From Candidatus Omnitrophota bacterium (GTDB lineage Bacteria > Omnitrophota > Gorgyraeia > Gygaellales > Profunditerraquicolaceae): a DNA stretch of 14,284 nt. Shown here one piece after another: positions 1-6,659 of the stretch. Position 1 is the stretch's first letter. Each line of letters opens with the position of its first letter. Under the pieces are notes generated by a model. That model saw only the letters and a program-made list of their open reading frames with translations, made no database searches and was not told the origin of the DNA. Where the stretch lies: assembly GCA_030691585.1 (NCBI GenBank), contig JAUYEC010000044.1:1-14284 (forward strand). Reading direction: 5' to 3'. The position numbers and the translations under genes are program-made.

Positions 1-252
1 AACCTGTTTTTTCTTAAGCCTCTTCTTGAGCGTAAGAGCCGCGGCTTTATGGCCGACGGCGGCCCAGTGTTCAGCCGGGCGTCGCGCTTCCTGGAAGATG
101 GGGGCATTCTGGATAAATTTATGGAGATAGAGAATGCGGGGGGTGCGGGCAGCTTTGATGATTTTGAAGTAGAGGACATTCTCGGCGAGCGCGATATAAA
201 GAACAAGAAGTTTCTAGATGAGATGGACGAATATTTCCGCGACTCATCGTAG
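1..252 (+). CDS. C-terminal fragment of an unidentified protein (5' end outside window)
   Basis: The frame is open from the first base of the window, so this is the last 83 codons of a longer gene; the ATG at 49 is probably internal, because sense codons continue upstream of it. I do not recognise the family. The visible tail has a Gly/Arg-containing stretch (SRGFMADGGPVFSRASRFL) followed by an acidic, charged end rich in Asp, Glu and Lys (FDDFEVEDILGERD, then FLDEMDEYFRDSS). There is no membrane segment or cysteine motif. The stop codon TAG at 250-252 is part of the 29-bp palindrome at 249-277, so the present C-terminus may have been set by that insertion. The following gene, metV, lies beyond two palindromes and a likely promoter, so co-transcription is uncertain. 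Confidence 0.6.
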   Translation, partial: NLFFLKPLLERKSRGFMADGGPVFSRASRFLEDGGILDKFMEIENAGGAGSFDDFEVEDILGERDIKNKKFLDEMDEYFRDSS

Positions 253-277
253 GGACAGCATATTATGCTGTCCCTAC
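249..277. repeat. 29-bp GTAG...CTAC palindrome, copy 1 (CATA core)
   Basis: Perfect palindrome: the left arm GTAGGGACAGCATA pairs with the right arm across one central T. It is followed by AG. The first T, A and G after the leading G form the stop codon of the upstream reading frame. No T-tract follows, so it is not a classical intrinsic terminator, though the RNA would form a very stable hairpin. The identical 29-mer recurs at 12918-12946, and a version with central A is at 11527-11555. Confidence 0.95.
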
Positions 278-290
278 AGTACATGTTTCC

Positions 291-319
291 GTAGGGGCGG
301 GTTTGAAACCCGCCCCTAC
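291..319. repeat. 29-bp GTAG...CTAC palindrome, copy 2 (GGGCGGGTTT core)
   Basis: Perfect palindrome: the left arm GTAGGGGCGGGTTT pairs across one central G. It lies 13 bp after copy 1 and forms a pair with it. Compared with the other copies, both arms have changed together (GACAG/CTGTC to GGCGG/CCGCC), so base pairing is kept although the sequence differs. It is followed by AG, like most copies. Confidence 0.95.
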
Positions 320-347
320 AGGCCGAGGGAGGCGGACCATATTTCAC

Positions 348-376
348 TTGAGCGGACGACCTGGATATGATAAAAT
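348..376 (+). promoter_or_regulatory. Candidate sigma70 promoter upstream of metV
   Basis: TTGAGC at 348-353 and TAAAAT at 371-376 are separated by 17 bp. The -10 box is preceded by TGA, giving the TGN of an extended -10 element. Transcription would begin near 383, leaving a leader of about 50 nt before the metV ATG at 436. It sits just downstream of the two palindromes. This is a consensus match only. Confidence 0.45.
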
Positions 377-435
377 TATATATGGGTTTTCAGCTGGAAT
401 TTAACTCTTTAACATAACGTAAGTTGTGATAGAAG

Positions 436-1071
436 ATGATTGTTAGCGAACAAAAAGCGTTGGCGGATATACTGCGTTCGCTGGACGGCTTTAATAAAGT
501 GTTTTTAGTCGGCTGCGGAGAGTGCTCGGCTACCTGTAAGACCGGCGGTGAGCCGGAAGTGTCTCTAATGAGGGCCGAACTGCAGAAGAATTCTAAAACA
601 GTAGTCGGCGCATGCATTCCGGATGCGCCGTGTATCGCCGCTAAACTAAAGACGGAATTGGCCAAAAACATGCCTGCTCTGCGCCAGGCAGAAGCGATCC
701 TGGTTTTGGCCTGCGGCCTGGGTGTGCAGTCGGTCCGAGATAATGACCGCCTGGGCTTAGTTGTTTTACCGGCGTTGAATACCGTATTCGGCGCGGTAAT
801 GGACGCCAAGGGAGATTTCTACGAAAAATGCTCCCTTTGCGGCGACTGCGTCCTGGATGTTACCGGCGGCATTTGCCCCGCGACACTCTGCGCCAAAGGG
901 TTATTAAACGGCCCCTGCGGCGGCACGGATAAAGGCAAGTGCGAGGTGGACCGCGACCGCGACTGCGCCTGGGTGCTGATATATAACGAATTGGCAAAGA
1001 AAAATAAACTTGATCAGATCAGGGCCATACAGCGAGCTAAGGATCATAAAAAATCCGCCCGCCCGCATTAA
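436..1071 (+). CDS. metV: Methylenetetrahydrofolate reductase C-terminal-type Fe-S/zinc protein (MetV)
   Basis: A 211-residue stand-alone MTHFR_C-type protein. Family members act as the MetV partner of MetF in the methyl branch of the Wood-Ljungdahl pathway, where methylene-THF is reduced to methyl-THF. Two cysteine clusters are visible: CGECSATC (C27, C30, C34) with C60, C66 and C93 in the N-terminal half, and CSLCGDC (C132, C135, C138) with C147, C152, C161, C169 and C177 in the C-terminal half. The family signature LLNGPCGG followed by GKCEV and CAWVLIYN is present near 156-184. These cysteines are expected to bind Fe-S clusters and/or zinc. No metF is in the window. The ATG at 436 has only a weak GATAGAAG upstream. 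The tail is basic (KDHKKSARPH). The next genes include another folate enzyme (5-formyl-THF cyclo-ligase), which supports a one-carbon role. Confidence 0.87.
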   Translation: MIVSEQKALADILRSLDGFNKVFLVGCGECSATCKTGGEPEVSLMRAELQKNSKTVVGACIPDAPCIAAKLKTELAKNMPALRQAEAILVLACGLGVQSVRDNDRLGLVVLPALNTVFGAVMDAKGDFYEKCSLCGDCVLDVTGGICPATLCAKGLLNGPCGGTDKGKCEVDRDRDCAWVLIYNELAKKNKLDQIRAIQRAKDHKKSARPH

Positions 1072-1077
1072 TTGATC

Positions 1078-1194
1078 ATGGGCCCCTCGACGTCGCTCGG
1101 GGTCCATAATGATCGAACGAAGTGAGTCGAATGATGGGCCCCTCGACGTCGCTCGGGGTCCATAATGATCGAACGAAGTGAGTCGAATGATGGG
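1078..1194. repeat. Tandem 56-bp direct repeat (two copies plus 5 bp)
   Basis: Two identical 56-bp units at 1078-1133 and 1134-1189, followed by the first 5 bases of a third. Each unit has two parts. The first is a 30-bp imperfect palindrome with 9-bp arms ATGGGCCCC/GGGGTCCAT (one mismatch) around CGACGTCG. The second is a stretch bounded by TCGA on both sides (TCGAACGAAGTGAGTCGA). The 20-bp core CCCCTCGACGTCGCTCGGGG recurs inverted with one mismatch at 10919-10938 inside korA. The repeat fills nearly the whole metV-nifU gap and ends 8 bp before the next ATG. Confidence 0.95.
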
Positions 1195-1202
1195 TAAATA
1201 AA

Positions 1203-1628
1203 ATGGAACAAGGCCCTTATAGCGAAAAAGTCATGGATCACTTTAAAAATCCCAGGAATGTCGGGGAAATTTCCGATGCCAGCGGTGTAGGTAATGTGGG
1301 TAACGCGATTTGCGGCGATGTAATGAGAATGTATCTAAAAATAGAAAATGATATTATTGTTGACGCCAAATTCAAGACGTATGGGTGTGGCGCGGCTATC
1401 GCAACAAGTTCTATGGTTACGGAGATGGTCAAAGGCAAAAGCATTGAAGAGGCACTCAAGATTTCCAACCGCGCGGTAACAGAGGCCTTGGGAGGTCTTC
1501 CTCCAATAAAAATGCATTGTTCCGTGCTGGCAGAGGAGGCTTTGCGCAGCGCGTTAAAAGATTACTATCAGAAGCAGGGGCGGCCGGTGCCGTTTAAAGA
1601 TAAAGAGCATGGCGGCCACGAGCATTGA
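1203..1628 (+). CDS. NifU/IscU-like iron-sulfur cluster assembly scaffold
   Basis: 141 residues, a single NifU N-terminal/IscU-type scaffold domain. The three cluster-binding cysteines are present: C37 in NAICGD (with the nearby Asp39), C62 in YGCGAA and C106 in MHCSVL. The opening YSEKVMDHFKNPRNVG is typical of the family. Scaffolds of this type assemble 2Fe-2S or 4Fe-4S clusters from sulfide donated by a cysteine desulfurase and pass them to apoproteins. No desulfurase gene is in the window. The C-terminus ends HGGHEH, a short His-rich tail that might bind metal. The ATG at 1203 has no good ribosome site; the bases before it belong to the 56-bp repeat. The 3' end overlaps the next gene by 20 bp, suggesting translational coupling. 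Fe-S proteins nearby (MetV, KorD, KorB) are plausible clients. Confidence 0.9.
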   Translation: MEQGPYSEKVMDHFKNPRNVGEISDASGVGNVGNAICGDVMRMYLKIENDIIVDAKFKTYGCGAAIATSSMVTEMVKGKSIEEALKISNRAVTEALGGLPPIKMHCSVLAEEALRSALKDYYQKQGRPVPFKDKEHGGHEH

Positions 1629-2208
1629 TACGGCGATGTTGACTCAATTTGACGAAAAGGCGAGGTTGACAAAGAGACGGATACGTAGTAAAATTCTATT
1701 GAAACTAAAAATACAGAAGGAGGAAAACCGAGACCGAAAAAGTAGGGCATTAAAGGCAAAACTTTTAAGGACAAAGGTTTTTAAGAAGGCGAAGGCGATA
1801 ATGTTTTACATCTCGCTGGGCGGGGAGCCGGATACCTCCGGCATGATTACGGCTGCGAGATCACTTGGTAAGATTGTTATGGTGCCGGTGTGCATGAAAA
1901 ATAAAATATTAATTAGGCCATGTTTGTTGGAAGACAGCGCGAAATTGAGAGTTGGCCCTTACGGAATACGGGAGCCGGCATTGGAGCGGCCGGTTCCCCT
2001 GGATAACCTGGATCTGGTGATCGTGCCCGGTGTTGCTTTTGATAAAAAAGGCAACCGCCTGGGCCGTGGTAAGGGCTATTATGACCGCTTCCTGGCAATT
2101 CTGTCTCCAAAAACCGCCACCATCGGCCTGGCATTTGATTTTCAAATCTTACCTTCCGTCCCCGTTCAAGCGCATGATGTAAGCGTGGGAAAAGTCCTCT
2201 TCGCCTAA
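1609..2208 (+). CDS. 5-formyltetrahydrofolate cyclo-ligase
   Basis: 199 residues. It converts 5-formyl-THF to 5,10-methenyl-THF with ATP (EC 6.3.3.2), returning a dead-end folate to the active one-carbon pool. The basic N-terminal helix (TKRRIRSKIL, 21-30) and the block running from LDLVIVPGVAFD through LGRGKGYYDRFL (134-162), which contains the nucleotide- and Mg-binding residues, are both present. KLRVGPYGIREP (112-123) matches the usual family segment. The start at 1609 overlaps the NifU-like gene by 20 bp. An ATG at 1636 (residue 10) would also work, because the conserved region begins about residue 21; neither has a clear ribosome site. The pairing with metV fits a folate function. A strong promoter-like sequence lies within its first 30 codons. 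Confidence 0.93.
   Translation: MAATSIDTAMLTQFDEKARLTKRRIRSKILLKLKIQKEENRDRKSRALKAKLLRTKVFKKAKAIMFYISLGGEPDTSGMITAARSLGKIVMVPVCMKNKILIRPCLLEDSAKLRVGPYGIREPALERPVPLDNLDLVIVPGVAFDKKGNRLGRGKGYYDRFLAILSPKTATIGLAFDFQILPSVPVQAHDVSVGKVLFA
1666..1694 (+). promoter_or_regulatory. Promoter-like sequence inside the 5-formyl-THF cyclo-ligase gene
   Basis: TTGACA at 1666-1671 and TAAAAT at 1689-1694 are separated by exactly 17 bp, matching the sigma70 consensus at 11 of 12 positions. It falls in codons about 20-29 of the reading frame. If used, it would start transcripts near 1702 that lack the start of this gene but include rny and ymdB. It may be chance within lysine/arginine codons. Confidence 0.35.
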
Positions 2209-2280
2209 TTTTTATCCACAAACAGTTAAAAAGATTTACCGGCTAAAGGCCGTCGTTTCTGTTAATCGGCGCTTTTTGCT

Positions 2281-2288
2281 AAGGAGGT
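2281..2288 (+). promoter_or_regulatory. Shine-Dalgarno site deciding the rny start
   Basis: AAGGAGGT is the strongest ribosome site in the window. It lies 11-12 nt before the ATG at 2300. An in-frame TTG at 2276 precedes this site and would put it inside the coding region, so that start is rejected. Confidence 0.8.
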
Positions 2289-2299
2289 ATTTTAGGTAT

Positions 2300-3853
2300 A
2301 TGTTGAACATTATGATATTTACGGGCATTGTTTTGATTGCCGCCTACCTGGGTTATTTTTTCAGGAAGCACTGGGCGGAAAAAAAGGTCAAGGACGCCTC
2401 AACCCAGGCGCAGTCCATCCTGGAACAGGCCAAAAAAGAAGCGCAGGACAGGCGCAGGGAAGTAGAGTTGGAAGCTAAGGATTTGCTCTATAAGATGCGC
2501 CAGGATTTTGAGAACGAGACCAAAGAAAGACGCCAGGAAATATCTAACCTGGAAAGGCGGCTGGCGCAAAAAGAGGAAAATATCGAACGCCGGCTCGATC
2601 TTCTGGAAAAGAAAGAAAGGGAAATTGAATCCAGGCAGGATAATCTCAAGAAGCAGGAAGAAGCTCTTAAGGCCAAGGATAGCCATTTGCATGCTTTGAT
2701 CGCGGAAGAAAAAGAAAGATTGCAGAAAATATCTTCGCTCTCCGCTGAAGAGGCAAAGCAGATCCTCTTGAGCCGGCTCAACGAAGAGTTGACCACGGAG
2801 AAAGCAGTATTTATCAAAAGACATGAAGAAGAATTGCGCAATACTTCGGCAAAATTAGCCAGGGAGGTCGTCAGCCTTGCTATCCAGCGTTGTTCGGCAG
2901 AGCACTGCGTGGAATCGACCGTGAGCGTTGTCAATTTGCCCAATGACGAAATGAAGGGACGTGTTATCGGCAGGGAAGGCAGGAACATCCGCGCCCTGGA
3001 AATGGCCACCGGCGTTGACGTCATCATTGACGACACCCCGGAGGCGGTGACGCTTTCGGCCTTTGATACAGTCCGTAGAGAGATCGCCAGGCTTAGCCTT
3101 GAAAAACTGATCTCCGACGGCAGGATACATCCCGGCCGCATTGAAGAGATCGTGGAAAAAACCAAGAAAGAAATGGACGATAAGATCCGCGAAGAAGGCG
3201 AGCGTGCCGCATTTGAAGCCGGCATTAACGGCCTGCATCCGGAATTGATCAAGCTCCTGGGCCGCCTGAAATACCGCACCAGCTTCGGCCAGAACGCCCT
3301 GCAGCATTCCAAGGAAGTCTCCTTTCTTTTAGGGATGATGGCTTCGGAGATCGGCCTGGACTTCAAACTGGGCAGGCGCGTCGGCCTGTTGCACGATATC
3401 GGTAAGGCCATCGATCATCAGATCGAAGGCACGCACGCCAAGATCGGCGCGGACCTGGCCAGAAAGTTTAACGAGTCGGCTGAAGTTGTGGGCGCTATCG
3501 AGGCCCATCACGAGGAGGTCCAGCCCCAGGGCCTTTACGCTGTTTTGGCGATAGCTGCGGATGCCATCAGCGCCGCCCGTCCGGGCGCCCGCAGAGAGAC
3601 CCTGGAGACTTATATTAAACGGCTGGAAAAACTGGAATCCATCGCCAATGTTTTTAAAGGCGTGGAAAAATCTTTTGCCATCCAGGCCGGGCGCGAGATC
3701 CGCGTCATTGTCCAGCCCGAGAAGATATCTGATAACGACGCCACGGCTCTTGCACGGGATATCCGCAAGAAGATAGAAGAGGGCATGGAATATCCGGGAC
3801 AGATTAAAGTTACGGTGATTCGCGAAACAAGAGCGATAGAATATGCGAAATAG
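2300..3853 (+). CDS. rny: Ribonuclease Y
   Basis: 517 residues from the ATG at 2300, close to the usual 510-525. RNase Y is a membrane-anchored endoribonuclease that starts mRNA decay. Domains in order: one N-terminal membrane helix (about 3-21), a long Glu/Lys/Arg-rich coiled coil (about 25-190), a KH RNA-binding domain with GRVIGREGRNIR (220-231), and an HD phosphohydrolase domain with H336, the H365-D366 pair in LLHDIGKAID, and H403-H404. The final segment (IREIRVIVQPEK-like, then GQIKVTVIRETRAIEYAK) is the standard family end. The gene follows a 91-bp gap with no recognisable repeat and precedes ymdB, the same order as the rny-ymdB pair in Bacillus. The frame is intact and all catalytic residues are present. 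Confidence 0.97.
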   Translation: MLNIMIFTGIVLIAAYLGYFFRKHWAEKKVKDASTQAQSILEQAKKEAQDRRREVELEAKDLLYKMRQDFENETKERRQEISNLERRLAQKEENIERRLDLLEKKEREIESRQDNLKKQEEALKAKDSHLHALIAEEKERLQKISSLSAEEAKQILLSRLNEELTTEKAVFIKRHEEELRNTSAKLAREVVSLAIQRCSAEHCVESTVSVVNLPNDEMKGRVIGREGRNIRALEMATGVDVIIDDTPEAVTLSAFDTVRREIARLSLEKLISDGRIHPGRIEEIVEKTKKEMDDKIREEGERAAFEAGINGLHPELIKLLGRLKYRTSFGQNALQHSKEVSFLLGMMASEIGLDFKLGRRVGLLHDIGKAIDHQIEGTHAKIGADLARKFNESAEVVGAIEAHHEEVQPQGLYAVLAIAADAISAARPGARRETLETYIKRLEKLESIANVFKGVEKSFAIQAGREIRVIVQPEKISDNDATALARDIRKKIEEGMEYPGQIKVTVIRETRAIEYAK

Positions 3854-3861
3854 CGCATTGT

Positions 3862-3938
3862 CTTCCGTCTTTCGTCGTCCGTATTCCGTATTACCTACGA
3901 TATACGAACGACGGAAGACGAACGACGAACTACGAAAC
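3862..3938. repeat. Heptamer-periodic inverted repeat between rny and ymdB
   Basis: Four 7-bp units of form NNTYCGT run from 3862 to 3889 (CTTCCGT, CTTTCGT, CGTCCGT, ATTCCGT). After a 14-bp centre, five units of form ACGRANN run from 3904 to 3938 (ACGAACG, ACGGAAG, ACGAACG, ACGAACT, ACGAAAC). The right units are the complement of the left type, so the array can fold on itself in several registers. The same structure recurs inside korA at 10895-10990. Confidence 0.85.
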
Positions 3939-3940
3939 GG

Positions 3941-3972
3941 GTATCGTAACCGTAACCGAACAACGTAACCAA
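3941..3972. repeat. GTAACC-rich 32-bp dispersed repeat, copy A
   Basis: It matches 12313-12344 at 28 of 32 positions in the same orientation. It contains repeated GTAACC-like hexamers. It ends at the AA of the ymdB ribosome site AAGGAG (3971-3976), only 8 bp before the start codon. Confidence 0.8.
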
Positions 3973-3980
3973 GGAGTTCA

Positions 3981-4769
3981 ATGAATATATTATTTATCGG
4001 CGACGTAGTCGGCAGCCCCGGCAGGCAGGCGATCAAAGCGCTTCTGCCGGCGCTAAAGATTGAGTTCAGCCTTGATTTTACGGTGGCTAACGCGGAAAAC
4101 GCCGCAGGCGGTTCGGGTATTACCGCTTCAGTGGCAGACGATTTATTTACTTCCGGGGTTGACGCGCTCACTTCCGGAGACCACATCTGGAAGAAAAAAG
4201 AGATATTTGAATTGATCAGCCGCGAAAGCCGCATCTTGCGGCCGGCTAACTACCCGCCAGGGGCTCCGGGGTCAGGATACGGAATTTTTAAGGCGAGCTC
4301 TACGGGGCAGAAGATCGGCCTGATCAATGTTAACGGCCGCGTATTTATGCAGCCGCTGGACTGCCCGTTTAAAGCTGTTTTGGCTGCGCGCGAAAATCTG
4401 ATCAAAGAAACAAACATTATCATTGTAGATATCCATGCCGAAGCCACCTCTGAAAAAACAGCTATGGGCTGGTATTTAGACGGCAAAGTTTCCGCGGTCC
4501 TGGGGACACATACGCACATACAGACCGCCGATGAAAGGATCCTGCCGCAGGGGACAGCATATTTAACTGACGCGGGCATGACCGGGCCGTATGATTCCGT
4601 TATCGGCAGAGATATCCCGGCGGTCATTGAAAGATTTCTTACTTCTATCCCCGCCAAGTTTGACGTGGCTACGGAGAATATCCAGCTGCAGGGGGCAGTT
4701 GTAGATATAGACGAGTCAACGGGAAAGGCCCGATCGATAGTAAGAGTGCAGAGAAAGCTAAATGAATAA
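3981..4769 (+). CDS. ymdB: YmdB-family metallophosphoesterase
   Basis: 262 residues, full length for the YmdB/TIGR00282 family. Characterised members hydrolyse 2',3'-cyclic nucleotides and influence RNase Y-linked gene expression. The dinuclear metal site is visible: D8 (GDVVG), E39-N40 (ANAENAAGG), D67-H68 (GDHIW), H152 (DIHAEATSEK), H177 and H179 (GTHTHIQTADERIL). The family normally has Asn at position 67 (GNH); here it is Asp, which can still coordinate metal but alters the site. AAGGAG at 3971-3976 gives a good ribosome site 4 nt before the ATG. The neighbour rny supports a shared RNA-turnover role. The stop overlaps the first ATG of the next gene by 8 bp. Confidence 0.95.
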   Translation: MNILFIGDVVGSPGRQAIKALLPALKIEFSLDFTVANAENAAGGSGITASVADDLFTSGVDALTSGDHIWKKKEIFELISRESRILRPANYPPGAPGSGYGIFKASSTGQKIGLINVNGRVFMQPLDCPFKAVLAARENLIKETNIIIVDIHAEATSEKTAMGWYLDGKVSAVLGTHTHIQTADERILPQGTAYLTDAGMTGPYDSVIGRDIPAVIERFLTSIPAKFDVATENIQLQGAVVDIDESTGKARSIVRVQRKLNE

Positions 4770-6651
4770 AATGAACGTAGGACGTAGGACGTTGGACGTG
4801 GGACGTTGGGTATTGGAAGCGGGTAAGCCAAAGAGCCGGATTTTGTTCTGTCTCTTTGCGGCCTGCGCCTTAATATTTTCCACGGCCTGTTTTGCCCAGA
4901 ATGGAGAATTAGATATAGCCATCGACGCAACGGCAAAATCCGTGCCTTTGCCAAAAGTATTCCGGCCGAACATAGATTTAAGCGGCCGCGGTTTGCATCG
5001 CGATATTACCTGGCCCCAGGGCTTAAGCGCCAAAGAAGTGCTGGATACCTGGCAGAAAGATATAGGCTTTGGCGGCATCTATCGCCTGCAATTCAGCCTG
5101 TGGGATCTTGCTCATCTTTCCAAAGATAAAGAGGCGCAGGGCAAATTGCTGGTTAATTATGAGTCGGTGATCAAGAATATAAACGACTCCGGGGGCGTTG
5201 TGATCCTGGATATATTCGGCACACCCGCAGGGCTGGGTAAGGCCCTGGACAAAAAAGCCCCGCCCTGGGATTTAAAAGCGTTTAAAGAGCTGGTAAAAGG
5301 CTACATCCGCGAACTTAGCTGCGAGAAAAAGTATAATATCTGGTATGAGGTATGGAATGCCCCCGACCTGGACGATTTTTTTCTGGGGAGGAAACAGGAA
5401 TATTTTAATCTGTATCGGGCAGTGGCAGAAGGCGTGAAAGAGTTAGAGGACGAGACCAAGATCCATATTCCCGTGGGCGGCCCCGGTGTGAGCTGGTGGT
5501 TCCAGAGCCTGGAAGGCAATACTATAACCACCCCGGAAAAGAGCCTGATCTATGAGTTCATCAAATATTGCTACCGTCGCCACCTTCCCCTGGATTTTGT
5601 CAGCTGGCATGGCTTCTCAAGCGACCCGCAGGCGGAAAAAGAAAACACTACTTATAAAAAGACCGCGGCACTCTTGATCCGCGATTGGCTGTCGTATTTC
5701 GGTTTTGAGCGCGCCGCACCCCTTATCGTGGACGAATGGAACTATGACCGCAGCGCCAATGTCCTGCCCGAGAGAGAAGAAAAGGCCTATATTTCGGCCA
5801 GCTACATTCCCCGCCGGATAAAAAACATGTATGAGGCCGGCATTGATTATCAATTATATTTCTGTTTGGAGGATTTCAAGGAGAATAAGGAAGGTGTCGT
5901 TCGAAATGTCGGTATCTTCTCTTATGACACCGATCACGACGGTTACAAAGGTTCTCCTAAGGCCGCCTATAATGTCTTCAGGATGCTCAACAACCTGGGG
6001 AACGAGCTGCTGCCGCTTAAAATAAACGACGACTTCATAGGTATCATCGCTACGCGCAGAGAAAACGGGTTCGTCCTTCTTTTTTATAACTATATCGACC
6101 CCGATATAGTAAAGAATTATTTCTCCAGGAATATCGCGACACTTTCTTCGGCGGAAAGAAAGGCAGTGCTGAACTATATTAAATCCGGGGAGATCAATAA
6201 AATCATGCGTCGTCAGGTAGAGATCGTCAATCTGCGTACCACTAAAAGAGTAAAGGCGCTTTTAAAGAAGGCGCAGGAATTAAACGATAGCGCGGAAATT
6301 TCTTCCGGCGCGCCCCGCGCGCTCAAGATCAATCTCAAGAACTTAAAAGACAATTATTTATACCAGAGGTTTGCCATAGATTCAGCCTGCAGCTCTGACT
6401 GTCCGTTTACCCCTGTAGAAGAGAAAGAAGCGATTGCCGAATCCGGCGCCTGGCAGGAAATATTGTCTTTAAAACCTTATTCGGTCCAGATGATAGTTTT
6501 GACCAAGAAACCGCCGCAGCCCGAAGTCGTTCAAAGTCCACCCCAGGAATCCCTGGCTGCCCCGGCAGAGCCGGTTACAGCCGATAAATCAATAGCTTCA
6601 GCTGCTTTGGATAAACCGGCGGTTCCGGCTGCCCCGGCGGAAAAACCATAG
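4762..6651 (+). CDS. Secreted glycoside hydrolase 39-like protein, acid/base Glu replaced
   Basis: 629 residues from the ATG at 4762. Residues about 4-19 are translated from a GTNGGAC heptamer run; the true start could be TTG at 4813 (residue 18), which would leave a compact signal peptide with hydrophobic core ILFCLFAACALIFSTA and cleavage near A45. A GH39-like (clan A) TIM barrel spans about 65-415, with IWYEVWNAPD (193-202), DFVSWHGF (278-285), LIVDEWN (321-327) and KAAYNVFRMLNNLG (400-413). E325 in DEWN matches the usual nucleophile. The usual acid/base Glu of WNEP is Ala200, so normal retaining hydrolysis is doubtful. A beta-rich region follows, then a Pro/Ala-rich tail from about 583. 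It may bind or modify an extracellular polysaccharide; the substrate is unknown. It overlaps ymdB by 8 bp and xseA starts 8 bp after it. Confidence 0.75.
   Translation: MNKMNVGRRTLDVGRWVLEAGKPKSRILFCLFAACALIFSTACFAQNGELDIAIDATAKSVPLPKVFRPNIDLSGRGLHRDITWPQGLSAKEVLDTWQKDIGFGGIYRLQFSLWDLAHLSKDKEAQGKLLVNYESVIKNINDSGGVVILDIFGTPAGLGKALDKKAPPWDLKAFKELVKGYIRELSCEKKYNIWYEVWNAPDLDDFFLGRKQEYFNLYRAVAEGVKELEDETKIHIPVGGPGVSWWFQSLEGNTITTPEKSLIYEFIKYCYRRHLPLDFVSWHGFSSDPQAEKENTTYKKTAALLIRDWLSYFGFERAAPLIVDEWNYDRSANVLPEREEKAYISASYIPRRIKNMYEAGIDYQLYFCLEDFKENKEGVVRNVGIFSYDTDHDGYKGSPKAAYNVFRMLNNLGNELLPLKINDDFIGIIATRRENGFVLLFYNYIDPDIVKNYFSRNIATLSSAERKAVLNYIKSGEINKIMRRQVEIVNLRTTKRVKALLKKAQELNDSAEISSGAPRALKINLKNLKDNYLYQRFAIDSACSSDCPFTPVEEKEAIAESGAWQEILSLKPYSVQMIVLTKKPPQPEVVQSPPQESLAAPAEPVTADKSIASAALDKPAVPAAPAEKP
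4777..4811 (+). repeat. GTNGGAC heptamer run at the start of the GH39-like gene
   Basis: Four consecutive 7-bp units, GTAGGAC twice, then GTTGGAC and GTGGGAC, followed by a degenerate GTTGGGT. The run is translated as VGRRTLDVGRWV. Seven is not a multiple of three, so a change of one unit would shift the frame between here and ATG 4762/4771, but not for a start at TTG 4813. Confidence 0.85.
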
Positions 6652-6659
6652 TTAAAAGC

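Noticed and set aside
249..277. Intrinsic terminator
   Set aside because: A strong hairpin, but no T-tract follows on either strand. The copies in the kor operon lie between genes expected to be co-transcribed.
249..319. Paired 29-bp palindromes as CRISPR repeats
   Set aside because: Only two units per locus, with 13-18 bp spacers too short for CRISPR, full palindromy, and no cas genes.
390..809. Long antisense open frames (also within rny, xseA, ymdB and gltX)
   Set aside because: They lie opposite well-supported genes, have no family motifs or ribosome sites, and show repetitive Ser/Arg-rich composition typical of shadow frames.
2209..2299. 6S RNA or another small RNA beside the 5-formyl-THF cyclo-ligase gene
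   Set aside because: ssrS lies next to this gene in enterobacteria, but the gap here is only 91 bp and shows no long bulged hairpin.
2276..2299. TTG at 2276 as the rny start
   Set aside because: The strong AAGGAGGT at 2281-2288 lies downstream of it and points to the ATG at 2300. The protein from 2300 begins directly before the membrane helix, as in the family.
4855..4900. Lipoprotein signal in the GH39-like protein
   Set aside because: Cysteines lie in the signal region (C35, C43), but the residues before them do not fit a lipobox. An ordinary signal peptide cleaved near A45 fits better.
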